In this document: piece by piece, positions 1 to 10,600 of the stretch
Position numbering within the stretch: position 1 is the stretch's first letter
How the letters are laid out: the number at the start of each line of letters is the position of its first letter
Position numbers and translations under genes: made by a program
NCBI GenBank assembly: GCA_963922205.1
Contig: CAWUHX010000206.1
Coordinates: forward strand, 372,001 to 436,000
DNA from: Romanomermis culicivorax
Lineage: Eukaryota; Nematoda; Enoplea; Mermithida; Mermithidae
DNA: 64,000 bases
Direction of reading: 5' to 3'
The notes under the pieces: generated by a model
Told to the model about the DNA's origin: nothing
The model's input: the letters and a program-made list of their open reading frames with translations, nothing else
Database searches by the model: none

Positions 1-279
1 CCATTTCAGAACGTCAAAATCTACTCCAACTTTTTTGAAACTTAAATTTTAAACATGAAGCCGAGTTTTAATTGAGAAGCATCATGGAACTAATTTTCAG
101 AAATTTCAGGTTTAAATTGAAGTTTTTCAGATTTATGAAAGTTATGAGTATATTTTCTTAATTTCTAAGATGATTATAAAGGACGGGAACTCGAGTGCTA
201 TTAGGAAGAAAAGAAAAGATCATGGTTTTTTCAGTGTACAAAAAAAATTTCATCGTACAAAGACTTTTTGGCCGATCTT

Positions 280-477
280 TTACAGGTACAAAGAGGCTTG
301 TACAAAAAACACTGCAATGGTAGCAAAATTATACTTGAGAAACAGTAATTTTTCAACAGTACCACTCTTGAAACGATTTCTGGTAGGATCATAAATTTGA
401 TCAGCACTACTCAATAGCTGTTCATAGGGGACACTTTTCGCTGGTGCTAATTTAAGTTTACTTTCTCCATGAAGCAA
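280..477 (-). pseudogene. hAT transposase C-terminal dimerisation-domain fragment
   Basis: Translated on the minus strand this stretch contains DPTRNRFKSGTVEKLLFLKY, which matches the conserved pattern near the end of hAT transposases (RNRL..E.VEKLLFLK.N). That region mediates dimerisation. It lies about 180 bp downstream, in element orientation, of the BED-finger fragment; an intact transposase would have roughly 400-500 residues between the two. The reading frame has no credible start of its own, so I treat it as a remnant of an internally deleted copy. Confidence 0.6.
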
Positions 478-653
478 TTGTCCAGAGACGTTTGAAATTT
501 AAGTTCATGCTCTAATTTGGTTTTTGAGTAGCTGGGTTCATTTTTTGGCTATCTTTAAAGAAAACACAAAAATTAATTCTTTAACATAACTTTACTTTAC
601 TAGTAGCAATTTGTTCTACAATTACTTCTATTTTCATTATCTTCTTTTTATTT

Positions 654-836
654 CGCCGCAAACTGCTTATATATTGCCATATGTTTCCTCTCCAAATGTT
701 TTCTCTGACATCCAGTAGCACAACCTTTTCTGGATAACTGGATTCCGCATTTATTGCACTTTGCCTTTTCTTCATCATCTGGGGACACTGTGAAGTAGTC
801 CCACACTCTGCTAGTGAAAGAAAAACTTAAATCCAT
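654..836 (-). pseudogene. BED-type zinc finger of a hAT transposase
   Basis: The translation has the BED finger layout: aromatic SRVWDYFTV start, then a Cys pair (CNKCGIQL), then HLERKH supplying two histidines. In hAT transposases this N-terminal domain binds DNA at the transposon ends. A splice-acceptor-like TTTCACTAG sits just before SRVWDYF, so the domain may be an exon rather than start at the visible Met. A stop follows the domain directly. A host ZBED-like gene is the alternative, but the adjacent hAT terminus and dimerisation fragment favour the transposon. Confidence 0.72.
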
Positions 837-1076
837 AATTTCTGAAAAAAGTTTCCATTTCTATTCATTTCTTTTCTGATGAAAGAAATATTAATCTAAA
901 CATGAATAAAATTTAATGAATGAAAATTATCAATTAGTACATGTGAACTATTTCAATAAACGAACACCTCAATCATTAATAATCTATTAATCTATTGACA
1001 CCAATGAATATAAATTCATTTAACTCAATTTTAGACAAAGTAGACATAGTACATATACTTATTGAAATATCCAGAT

Positions 1077-1190
1077 CGGATCCGGATCCACTCGGATCTG
1101 TTCCTCAAGATCCGGATCCGCTGAACCAAATTTTCCAAGATCCGGATCCGGATCCGCTGTCACCAAAAAAGTCGATCCGGCCCATCCCTA
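1077..1190. repeat. GATCCG-rich subterminal repeats and 5' terminus of the hAT element
   Basis: GATCCG/CGGATC units recur about eight times in some 90 bp, in both orientations, next to the terminal CCGGCCCATCCCTA. Arrays of short subterminal motifs are typical binding sites for hAT transposases. The array accounts for the short Pro/Asp/Ser-rich ORFs that cross it on both strands. Confidence 0.6.
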
Positions 1191-1800
1191 GTGCTAAAAA
1201 CCCTGCAGATGAATCACTGGAAGTGTCTAGGCATGTGTGCAATGCAGTTTTTTTGGGAAAAGATTGAGCTTCCTCATATTTAGTAATGACAGTTATCTTA
1301 AAAATTAAATTTTTTTGTCTTAAATACTCAAACTCTAACCTATCAATCAATGCATTATCATAGCTGACATGAAATGAAAAGAAAAAGAATAGCCTTAAAA
1401 TTTTTTCCATGAATGATACATGAAGTATGGTACCACTGGTGACGTATATGTCAGTACGTTGTATGTCTGCCCCGGGACAACCCTAATTTCCAGTTTTCAA
1501 GTTCCTTTCAATTACTTTGTTGAATATTGTAATGTTGGTAACACAAATGTTTCAAGTGTTAAAAAAGCAAGGGTACTTTTGGTTTTTTTCTTCATGAAAA
1601 ATTTAAGTCAGAAATGTCTTTTTTACAGTAAATTGAGTGAAAAAATGTGTGCCCACCCTCCCCGAAAAAAGTTCCCGGTTAGAGGCCTGGTGTATTCTAT
1701 TGAACACAATAATCTGTTGATGGAAAATAGCAAATACGTTAAGATTGAAAAAAGGAAGCAATGAGTTCATAACAGCACAGACTCAACAAGAAAAGTTTAA
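1191..1800. other. No gene recognised; AT-rich spacer
   Basis: The stretch between the hAT terminus and the TTAA-flanked element holds a 114-codon open frame (1420-1764) without recognisable domains or splice context. I see nothing to support a gene here. Confidence 0.4.
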
Positions 1801-3795
1801 GACACGATTTCTGAGAGGTTCTACTTTCCCTATGATAAGTTGAAAATTAATCATACCTCAAAATCAAATATTTTGGGTAGTTTCGTGTGCTGAGTTCCAT
1901 GGTACCATTTTTTTGCTTGTAAACCAAAATTCGCGCATCTACAGTATGCTAAAGTTTGAAAATTGACGATTTTTCGTCTTTTTTCAGTGGTCTTGCTAGC
2001 TAAGCGATATTCCAAGATCGGATTGATCTTATTTGGTGAATGAATATTCATTTTACAGAGGAGAGAATAATATCTCTTCTGATGTGATATTTACAGCAAA
2101 TAATTGCATATTACACTTTTTCATAAAGTTTAAAGTGTCAAAAATGAGCCGTCAAGATTGAAAAAATGTTGTTCATGGTCACTCCCGAGCACCTTCCAAT
2201 CGGAAGCTGCAGCTCATCCATTTTTACTGCATTGGTTAAATTTTCATCAAAATTTTTGTACCGTTTTGGGAGCTGCACTGCTCTGAAGAAGGCATACCTA
2301 TGAAAATTTCATAGAAATCATTCTATGTGCCAGGCGGCCCTTGTCTACCCCTTGTGATATACGTATACTGTAGAATTATCAAATAACTAACAGGCTATAG
2401 TTTGATATATTAATTGTTTCACAAGCAAACATTTTACACTTTGCAAGAAAGTTTGAACGGTCAAAAATTAGAAGAAAAAATAAAGAAAACTCCTGCTTAG
2501 AGGCACTCCCGATCACCTTCACCTACGATTCTTCAGAATTTTATCTTTTTATTCTTTAGTTCACGCACTCTTGCAGTAGCAGCGAAAGTAACATCCCATC
2601 ATCATGTGCCGTTTTGGCAGCTGAAGACATTTGCATACACTGCACTGTCATTCAAATGCGTTTTTGGATCTGGATTAATGTCCCATCAATGAAGTTCTGA
2701 GAACACAGAATGCCTCCTAACCCAGGGTATCATGAGAAAAAATGTGACTTGAGGTCCGGGCAAATTTTCATTGATCTAGGTTTGATGGTTTCTAAACAAA
2801 TTTCTTCAAATGAAAAATTGAAAAATTCGTAAACTTTCATTAAATTTCAGAAATTGAGCGTTTGTTTGAAATCCATTTTCAGAAAAACGGCAAGAGTTAT
2901 TCGGATACTCTTAGCTTTGTTGGAAGGGCACTGCAATCTACTATCCTTTGCTCTATTTTCGTTTGGCCAACATCACGTGGTGTGAAAGGGGATGCCTTCA
3001 ACTATAGAGCACTTTCGACATTTATTTTGTAACATTAAACTCTCAGTTTCAATTTCTTCCGGTCAAATTACTGAAAAGAGATTTTTTTGATGCATCTCTT
3101 CTGAGGCATCCTGTTGCGTAACCATTGTAAATTGATCGATGAAATTTTTCGAGTGATTCGACTCACATCTTTTATTTTTACTCGTCTAATGTGAACGTTT
3201 TGAATTTTTCCTGCATCTCGTTGATGGCATATTTAGTGGAGTCAATCAGCATTTTTGTACAGCTTTCTGAATGTGCAGACACCTACAGCTCCTAAAACGG
3301 TACATTAATTTGATTGAAATTTTAACACAATATGTCAGACATTAGTGGCTACAGAAATCAAGAAAAAAATTCTGTGGCATCCTTCGGGAAGGTGCCAAAA
3401 ATACGTCCCAAAGGACTTTTTCGGTTTATTTTGACATCGGTTTTGACACTTTAAAGTGAAATAAAAAGTATAAAGTAAGAGATTAGAGAGTGTTCTTCAT
3501 ACCGGCATATAGAGCATGGTCTTCTGCATGCATTCAACATTTGGCTTCAGAGTCACATCTACTCTGAGCTGTGATATTTCGAAACACGTGTACAGACTGA
3601 AAAATGCCAAAAAATGTTAAAATTCCAAAATTTGGAGTACTGTAACTCTGTGAATTTTGATTTTTGCCCAGAATGAATGCTGTCACGATACTCAGCATGT
3701 AAAACTACTCAAAATATCTCTTTTTCAGATATTGTTAATTTTCAACTTATTATAGGTCAATGGAGCAGAAGGTAGAATCTCTCAGAAATCGTGTC
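1801..3795. mobile_element. TTAA-flanked element with ~110-bp terminal inverted repeats
   Basis: The left end reads GACACGATTTCTGAGAG and the right end is its reverse complement. Similarity between the ends continues for about 110 bp with scattered differences. TTAA lies directly outside both ends (1797-1800 and 3796-3799), as expected for a piggyBac-like target duplication, although the terminal bases are not the usual CCC type. No transposase was seen, so it would be non-autonomous. Related fragments lie at about 4853-5200, 22056-22330 and 31390-32115. Confidence 0.58.
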
Positions 3796-3962
3796 TTAAT
3801 AAAAACAAGGCATTCTACTTGGTTAAACGGCCGATAAGCCGTGTGATCACTGTTTACAAATGCACGTAAGTTCGTCTTACACAGATATCCTAACCTGCCG
3901 TTTTTATTTAACTAAAATTTTTGATGAAATTCTATATTTAGATTTGCGATAAGAAACCAGCA
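3796..3962 (+). promoter_or_regulatory. Short 5' flank of DHCR7 with splice-acceptor-like site
   Basis: Only 167 bp separate the upstream transposon from the DHCR7 start codon. A T-rich stretch ends in TCTATATTTAG at 3941, 21 bp before the ATG. This could be the acceptor of a 5'-UTR intron or, if the organism is a nematode, a spliced-leader acceptor. No TATA box or other promoter element was recognised. Confidence 0.4.
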
Positions 3963-4665
3963 ATGGACAACACGGGAGTTTTCGGTCACGCCAAAAACCG
4001 CCGTCAAAGTTTAACATCCACGCACGCATATTTAGAAAGAACTGTTCACTTGAACGTGAATTTTCCAGCCGCAAGGAGAAACTCCGCACAACTATCATCG
4101 GTCAACAAAAGGATTTCCGTTTTAGGCAGTACTTCCATTGAGTCTTCCTCATTTATGTCGTCCAACAACAAAATGTGGTCGAATTCTGCCGGAAAAAGCG
4201 TTGGTTTGATACCGGGTCGAAATTTAACTGGACCCTTATTTTTGATGCTAGTTTGTCCTACAATAGCCCTAACGCTTTACCACGTAATGTTGGAATTGAA
4301 CGGATCCTTGTTTGCATTTTGGACCGAAATCGAGCAAAAAGGAATCTGGAATATTTTTGTGGATTTGTGGACTAATTTTCGGTCGACTTACGTTTGGAAA
4401 TTGATTTTGGTCTATTTTGCTTTCCAAATAGCCGCCCTAAAATTGGTACCCGGCAGTCGAATGGCCGGACCCGTTACGCCGTCGGGCGACGTTCCAACTT
4501 ACAAAACCAATGGATTTCAGTGTTTTCTTTTATCGATTATTTGTTACACGTTAGGCGTAATGGCAGGATTTTTCAAAGGCAGCCTCATCGTAGACAATAT
4601 GGCGGTTATATTGGCCTCGATGAATATTTTCGCTTTGGCGTTTTGCCTGATATTATACTTGAAAG
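3963..4665 (+). CDS. DHCR7: DHCR7 coding exon 1
   Basis: Encodes residues 1-234 plus the first base of codon 235. The Ser/Asn-rich N-terminus (residues 1-85) looks disordered. Membrane segments begin at [13 protein letters not shown] (about 88-100), and the conserved [14 protein letters not shown] block follows. The donor is AAAG|GTGACT. The open frame runs on into the intron for 41 bp, which is not homologous to the family; splicing to exon 2 restores the expected sequence. Start choice: the first in-frame ATG after an upstream acceptor-like AG. Confidence 0.92.
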
Positions 4666-7600
4666 GTGACTTTAAGGATTCTTTTGACTCGAGAGAAAAA
4701 TCATGATCGAATTTTGATCACCAAAAATGGAAATTATATCACCTGATCTCAAAGAAATTATTTTTTGTCGGTTTGGCATTACGGTCAATGTCTAAATTAG
4801 TTAAATATTTTTGCAAGAATTAGTTCTTTGTTGGAAGAAGTTGACAGTGGTAGACATCAAAACCGATTTCTGAGAGATTCGACCGTGTTTTTCATTGACC
4901 TATGATAAGCTGGGGGATAATAATATTCGAAAATGGGATGTTTTGAGTAGTTTTACACTCCGAGAATTGTGACAACATTCATTCCGCATAAAAGTCAAAA
5001 TTCGCTTAGCTAAGTATGAAAAAAAAATTCGAATTCCTTGCAGTACAGTTTTATGCCATTTTAAAGTGTCAAAAATTAGGTCTAAATGAACCCAAAAAGT
5101 CATTTCTGAGCTTTTTTTTGAGCACATTTTCATAGGATGCCATAAAATTTTTCCCTTCATATCTGTAGCCACTCCAGTGTTTTTCATTTTTTCTCAACAG
5201 GTCAATTGCAGACATGCACGGCAAGAATTTTCCAGGAGGAAGGTCCTTGGACTTTTAATCCAGGGGATAGGGTGGTGGGCGAGCAAAAAAAAATTTCTGA
5301 AAACTTGGTTTTCACACTAAATATGTACGAAAATTGTCAAAAAAGCAGTCCTAGAAAAAGTTCAGGGAGGTGTTTGACGATTTTTTCGGGCCAGGAGGGG
5401 CCAGGGTCTCAGGTATGGGGGTTTACCGCCCTACCCTCCTATGTGCATGTATGGTTAATTGGCTCCTAGAGTCAACATTTTATAGGCCGATCCGGCAGCC
5501 AGGAGAGTTAGCCAGGTATCCACCTTAATGCATGCGTTTCCAATGCTCACACTTACCCGAGGATCTGCTAGTTTTAAGTACTTAAACCCCACAATAATAT
5601 TATAACCCAAATTAGAAAACCTTCGGTTTCCTAATTTGAATTCCCAATGCTTAGTGCCAAAAGAGAAGATGTTTCTCCTATATAAATTTTACCTAATGAA
5701 ACACAACTTACTTAACCAATAAAAATATTGCGAAATGGGTGGAGCTATACAGTGGATTTCCCACGTGCTGAGGAAAACTAAAGGCAGGGGGAACAGTGAC
5801 TAATACAAAAATATACGACTAGAAGAATAAAAGAGCTCACCCGCACAGGTACTCAATCTGGGCTACAGTAAGATGCTTCGAAGTGGTCCGCTCCACCCTA
5901 TTCAAATTGTACCTTCGCCTGTCTTCTTAAGGTTGACAAACTTTAATGAAAATCCTAAAAATCGGTGGAAACACACTAAAATACCCCTCCGCCCTTGCGG
6001 TAGATCACCTTAAGTGATCATCATGTGAAGAAACAAAATGTGCAAGGGGAGAAACTCTGTCCTAACAAGCCATCACCAGGAGGAGCCAACAGTGCCTCAT
6101 AGGCGGCGCCGGGTGGGGCTGATGGAGTCATTGTAGTGTTTTGAGCCGATTTGATGATGTGTAGGGCAGAACCTCCTAACTCGATCTGCAATCAGTGAGG
6201 CAGAAGGTGCCTGATCAGCAACGCGTCAGCCTGAATCGTCATTGGGTCTGCACCAATATACTGGAGTGCACCAGCATAGGAGTCCATGTGGATGGGAGGG
6301 TGAGGCTGACCACTACCTTCGGGAGATCCGAGAGCGAAGGTTCAACTAGTCCCAGGGTGACGAATGATGGCAGGCAGAGTGCGGCAGGTGAAGGAAATGA
6401 CAATCTTACAGTGGCAGAGTGGGCTCATGGTAGAACACCTCAAAGTGTTGGTACTGTAGCGAACAGGTAACAGCTTTATGCCACGGAGTAAAACCAGTAA
6501 AAAATAAAGTGCAAAAATCGAGTTTAGAATAAAATGACTGGGTGAAAATACAAAATGAGTAAGGAAAAACAAAAAACAAATTACAGTTCGAAAATGACGG
6601 CATTCAATGGTAGTGGTGGTATCAATCTGACAAGGTGGAGCATGGGTGGTCTCGGTGGTTGTTGCAATCGTAGTAGCGATCATTGCGGCAGCGGGAGTGG
6701 TTTTGGGAGTGGTTTTGGTGACAAGAATTGTGGCGATCATAGCAGTCAGTTTGGGAATGATATGGAGAGCAGCTATAACAGTTGGCTTTACCCCTGTGTT
6801 GGGACAATGATGTATATGATTGGGTAGGCCGCAACGAGAGCAGATTGGTCCTGGGCCGTGGAATTCGCTGCGGGACGAGGGTAGGCATATCAGATGGAAT
6901 GTTGACAGGCAGCAATGGTCAGGGCAGCAATAGATTCCACTGCCCCAAATGAACGTGGCGGCACAACATCAGAAGTGGGTGATTTGTCTCGCTATGGTAT
7001 TGGAGGTATATCTGATAGAGATGGATGGTTTTGGGTAGAAGGGGGAATGGCACATATTGCAGGTATGCTATCCACGAATCTATCAAGCCGATGGCAGTAT
7101 TGTATGCTTGAATCAGGCAATGTGGATTGTCCAAACTGTGAGCTTCATTTAAAAACAGAGAGATATAGGCAGTATGGACAGCATCGATACATCCCAATTG
7201 CTCTGCCCATGGACGAACCCATTGTAAAATGAGGCTGGCTACTGCATGGGATTCTGGCGGCATCAGTTCTCTGTAACTCAGGTGAAAGTGTTCACGGAAA
7301 TATTGGTACAGTGACAAGGAGGCATTGGTCGCACGGAGACGAATGGCCATGGTGATGTGGAAATTCAATGGACCGAAGAAGTTGATCAGCCCCATTTCTT
7401 GCATAGTGCGCAGCTGGAAAAATTCGATGTTCAAATTGATATTTGGTGGATAATGCATGGTAGCAAGTGATTTCATATGCAGCTGGTCTGTGGTTCAAAA
7501 ACGTGTGTAGTTTGGTAGCATAATTGCTTGGCATGACAACATAGGCGAACTACATAACAGGTTACCGTCCATGTAGGCAGCTGCAGGTACAAGAGCGGCG

Positions 7601-10600
7601 ACCATTGCAGAAGTCCTCAGCTGCAAAACAGAGGTGCTCGGCATTGTCCAAGGGGTTGAGGTTGTAGCTGTAGTGGACATCATGGGGGCTGAAGGCAGTG
7701 GTGCTGAGGCTGTAGTCAGCAATGAGGCCATTGTCATTGGGGCCATAACAGATTTTGTTGGGGTCGGTGTTTCTATATCCATGGGCAGTGCCAGAGGTAA
7801 AGGGACTTTGAAAACCAGTTTAGGTGGCGGATTTTGGAGCATTTCCAACCAACGTTGGAGGTCGGCATTGTGTTGAAGCAGGCTTATATATTCCATCAAG
7901 TTGGGCAGTGAGCAGCCAAAGGTGCATCAATGACCCTCTCGGTAAAAACCAGTGGAGTGAACTTAGCGTGTTTGTTCACTCTAGGTTCGGTGATGAGGGG
8001 CATTAGTGTAGCCTTCATGTTGGTGGCTATCATGATTGTCACCATCTCTGAGGCCAGATTGATCCCTTTCGTGCTCATCACATTTATACAAATCATAACG
8101 AGATCAATGGGATTCAGAACTTTGTGCCGGGGACAACTGCCATGGTGGCATTGATGTTTGGTCGGTTTTTGCCTTACTGGTCATCTTTGGCGGTGATTGT
8201 TTTGTTGGCGTAGCTTTCTGGCGTGACTGACCATTTCATATTCTTTGGTGCGGGCTCTTTGCCTCAAGTGTTGTTCTATCGCTCAGAGTTTTACCACACT
8301 CAGCACACAACGTGCTAGGAGGCATTGTACGTTTTGTTCAGGATTCATCAGTCAGTTGGGCTTTATGGGCTTTCCATTATTCGACCTCTTCCTGCTGTTA
8401 CATTTTTCATTTGATGGTGTGCTCCTAATGAGTGAGCATTTGGATCAGTTGAGCCTGTCTACTGAGGTGAGTGGTAGATGTGCTGGGCTCCTGCCCTTGT
8501 ACATCCATCAGTATAGTCAGCGGTGGTTGAGCAGCAATCAGCTGAGGCACTGATTGGGCAAAAATCAGAGCCCTTTGTACTGAGGGCATTGGTTGCAGCA
8601 GCATAGGAACAGGAGCCAGCATCAAAATGGTAGTTATTTCATAGTGAAGAGCTGGCCGGTAATCTTGCCAATGGTGTTCCAGGAACAACATGGTGGGGGG
8701 GCTGGAAATCCGTAGGCTTTGAGACGGGTGGCTAAGGCAACAAATTGTGATTGTGAAATATACTGTTGTGAAAAATGAACAGAAGGATTATACCTGACAG
8801 CAGCAACAGTTGTGATCAGGGGTGGACTGGGTAGCGCAGCTGCAGTGACCAAATACATAGCAGAGTTGATGCTGGCAGAGCAACATCCATTGTAGTTTTG
8901 ATGTCAATGGTGGTTTCTTCAGGTATATCAGTCAAGGTTTTATCAGATACATTCATTACATCTTCTTTGGTTCCACTTTCCAGTTAATGGACAGGTGTTG
9001 TCATATTGATGAAGGCCGGAGCAATATTTGTGATGTCATCCAACATCAACTTCAGGAATTTGTTAATCAATGTGGCTGAAGCAGTTGGGTCTACCATGGG
9101 CAGTGGACCAGCCTGCAACAACATGATGACATCAGCAGGTTTGGCAATATTTAGATGGAAAATAGGCGTCTCCAGTGATTGGTCCTCAGAGTATTCATAT
9201 GAGGAGACCGCCATTGGCTTGTCCAATAATTTGTCGGCAGACGTGACATGTGCCAAGGCCTTATTCAGCAAGGGGTAAGTCCTGATAGGTGCCAGAAACT
9301 ACATCTTGTTACAGAAATTTATATGGCCGAGCAAGCTGGAGTATAAATGAAATGGGTTGTTGATATAGTCATAATCATTGATGTCGATGACTTCAATGTT
9401 GGTTTTCATTCTCAAATCTTCATCGAAGATGATCGGGCGTGAGGCAAAACAGTTGCAAAGGTAAATGCTGGGGTCACAGTTGAAAGTGGGTTCTTTTTTG
9501 GGTATTTGGTTGATGCAATCAATCAAACCAGTCATTGGACTTCCATCAGGATGGTACCACATGCAGGTGTAGAGCATGGTATGGGTGTCTTCATCAAATG
9601 ATTGGGCGTATGGTAGCAAGATGGAATTGACCTAATTAAATTCAGCCGCAGAGAAAGGTGAGGCTATGGCCATGGTTAAGGACATGGTAACCATCATCTT
9701 GCTGAGCCAGCTGGCCTCCATCTGAAAAATACTAAGGAGAGTTGTAGAGGGATAATGATAATGATTACCATAATACATTTGATCGTGAAGTGGCTGGTCC
9801 CGTGTGACGTGTTCCTTCCAAACATCATCCACATCTGTGGGGATCAGCATGTCCGATTTTTTGGCTATGTCCGCGCAGACTTTGAGTTTGTATATCGGCA
9901 ACACTGGGAAATTGAGTAGATCGTTTAATCAGGCCATTTAATTGTTCTTCATGGTCGAGGCAATGGCTGCTTGAAGGTGTTTGAGATCATCATACATTTT
10001 TTCGGCAGCGACGACAGATCTTCATCATTGGACAACTCGGTTCCATTTTTCGCCTTTTGATTTTTTCTTCTTTGTCGGCATTTTCAGTAGGGTGATCAAT
10101 TTTGGGTGAATCATCTGGGTCAATGTTTTGACATGGCAGAAGCCATTGGGTTGCGTGCCTAAGCAAAAAGATGAACCCTGGTCAGACGATGCACAATCTT
10201 ACATGAAAAATTGATAAGCCAATGAAACCTCATCTCCCATTATTGCTGGTAAGGCAATATGCAAGAGCGTGGGGTAGATTACAGCATTCGAATCTGCAGG
10301 TAATCAGCCAATGAGATGTTGTGGAACATAGCAATAGGCATATGGGCCAGCTGATCGATTTTGGCAGCTTCCAACAAATCATGGGGGTAGAGTGCCACAG
10401 CGTTTAAAATATCTCGAATAAAACCATAGCTGCTGAAGGCAAGATACAATAAGATTGGATAAAACGCATCAAGGGTGGCATAAGGAAGTATATTGGGCAG
10501 CAAAAACGAATCCTTCAGATCCTTGAAGAAACACAATGCAGCGGGAAACTCAAGGGTGAGACGCGAGAAGTTGAGCACACACATTGTAGAAATGGTGGTC

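Larger units (their letters stand above)
1..1190 (-). mobile_element. Internally deleted hAT-type DNA transposon, 5' part at the right
   Basis: The right border at about 1190 reads, on the minus strand, TAGGGATGGGCCGG, which is like hAT terminal repeats (CAGGGATGGGC type). Moving inward come GATCCG-rich subterminal repeats, a BED zinc-finger exon (836-654) and a fragment like the C-terminal hAT dimerisation domain (477-280). The bulk of the transposase is missing between them. No left terminus was found, so the element may run past the window start or have lost that end. Family assignment is from motif recognition only. Confidence 0.62.

Noticed and set aside
1105-1410. A 101-codon minus-strand frame and a 90-codon plus-strand frame over the GATCCG array
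   Set aside because: The repeat array has few stop codons in any frame, which explains both.
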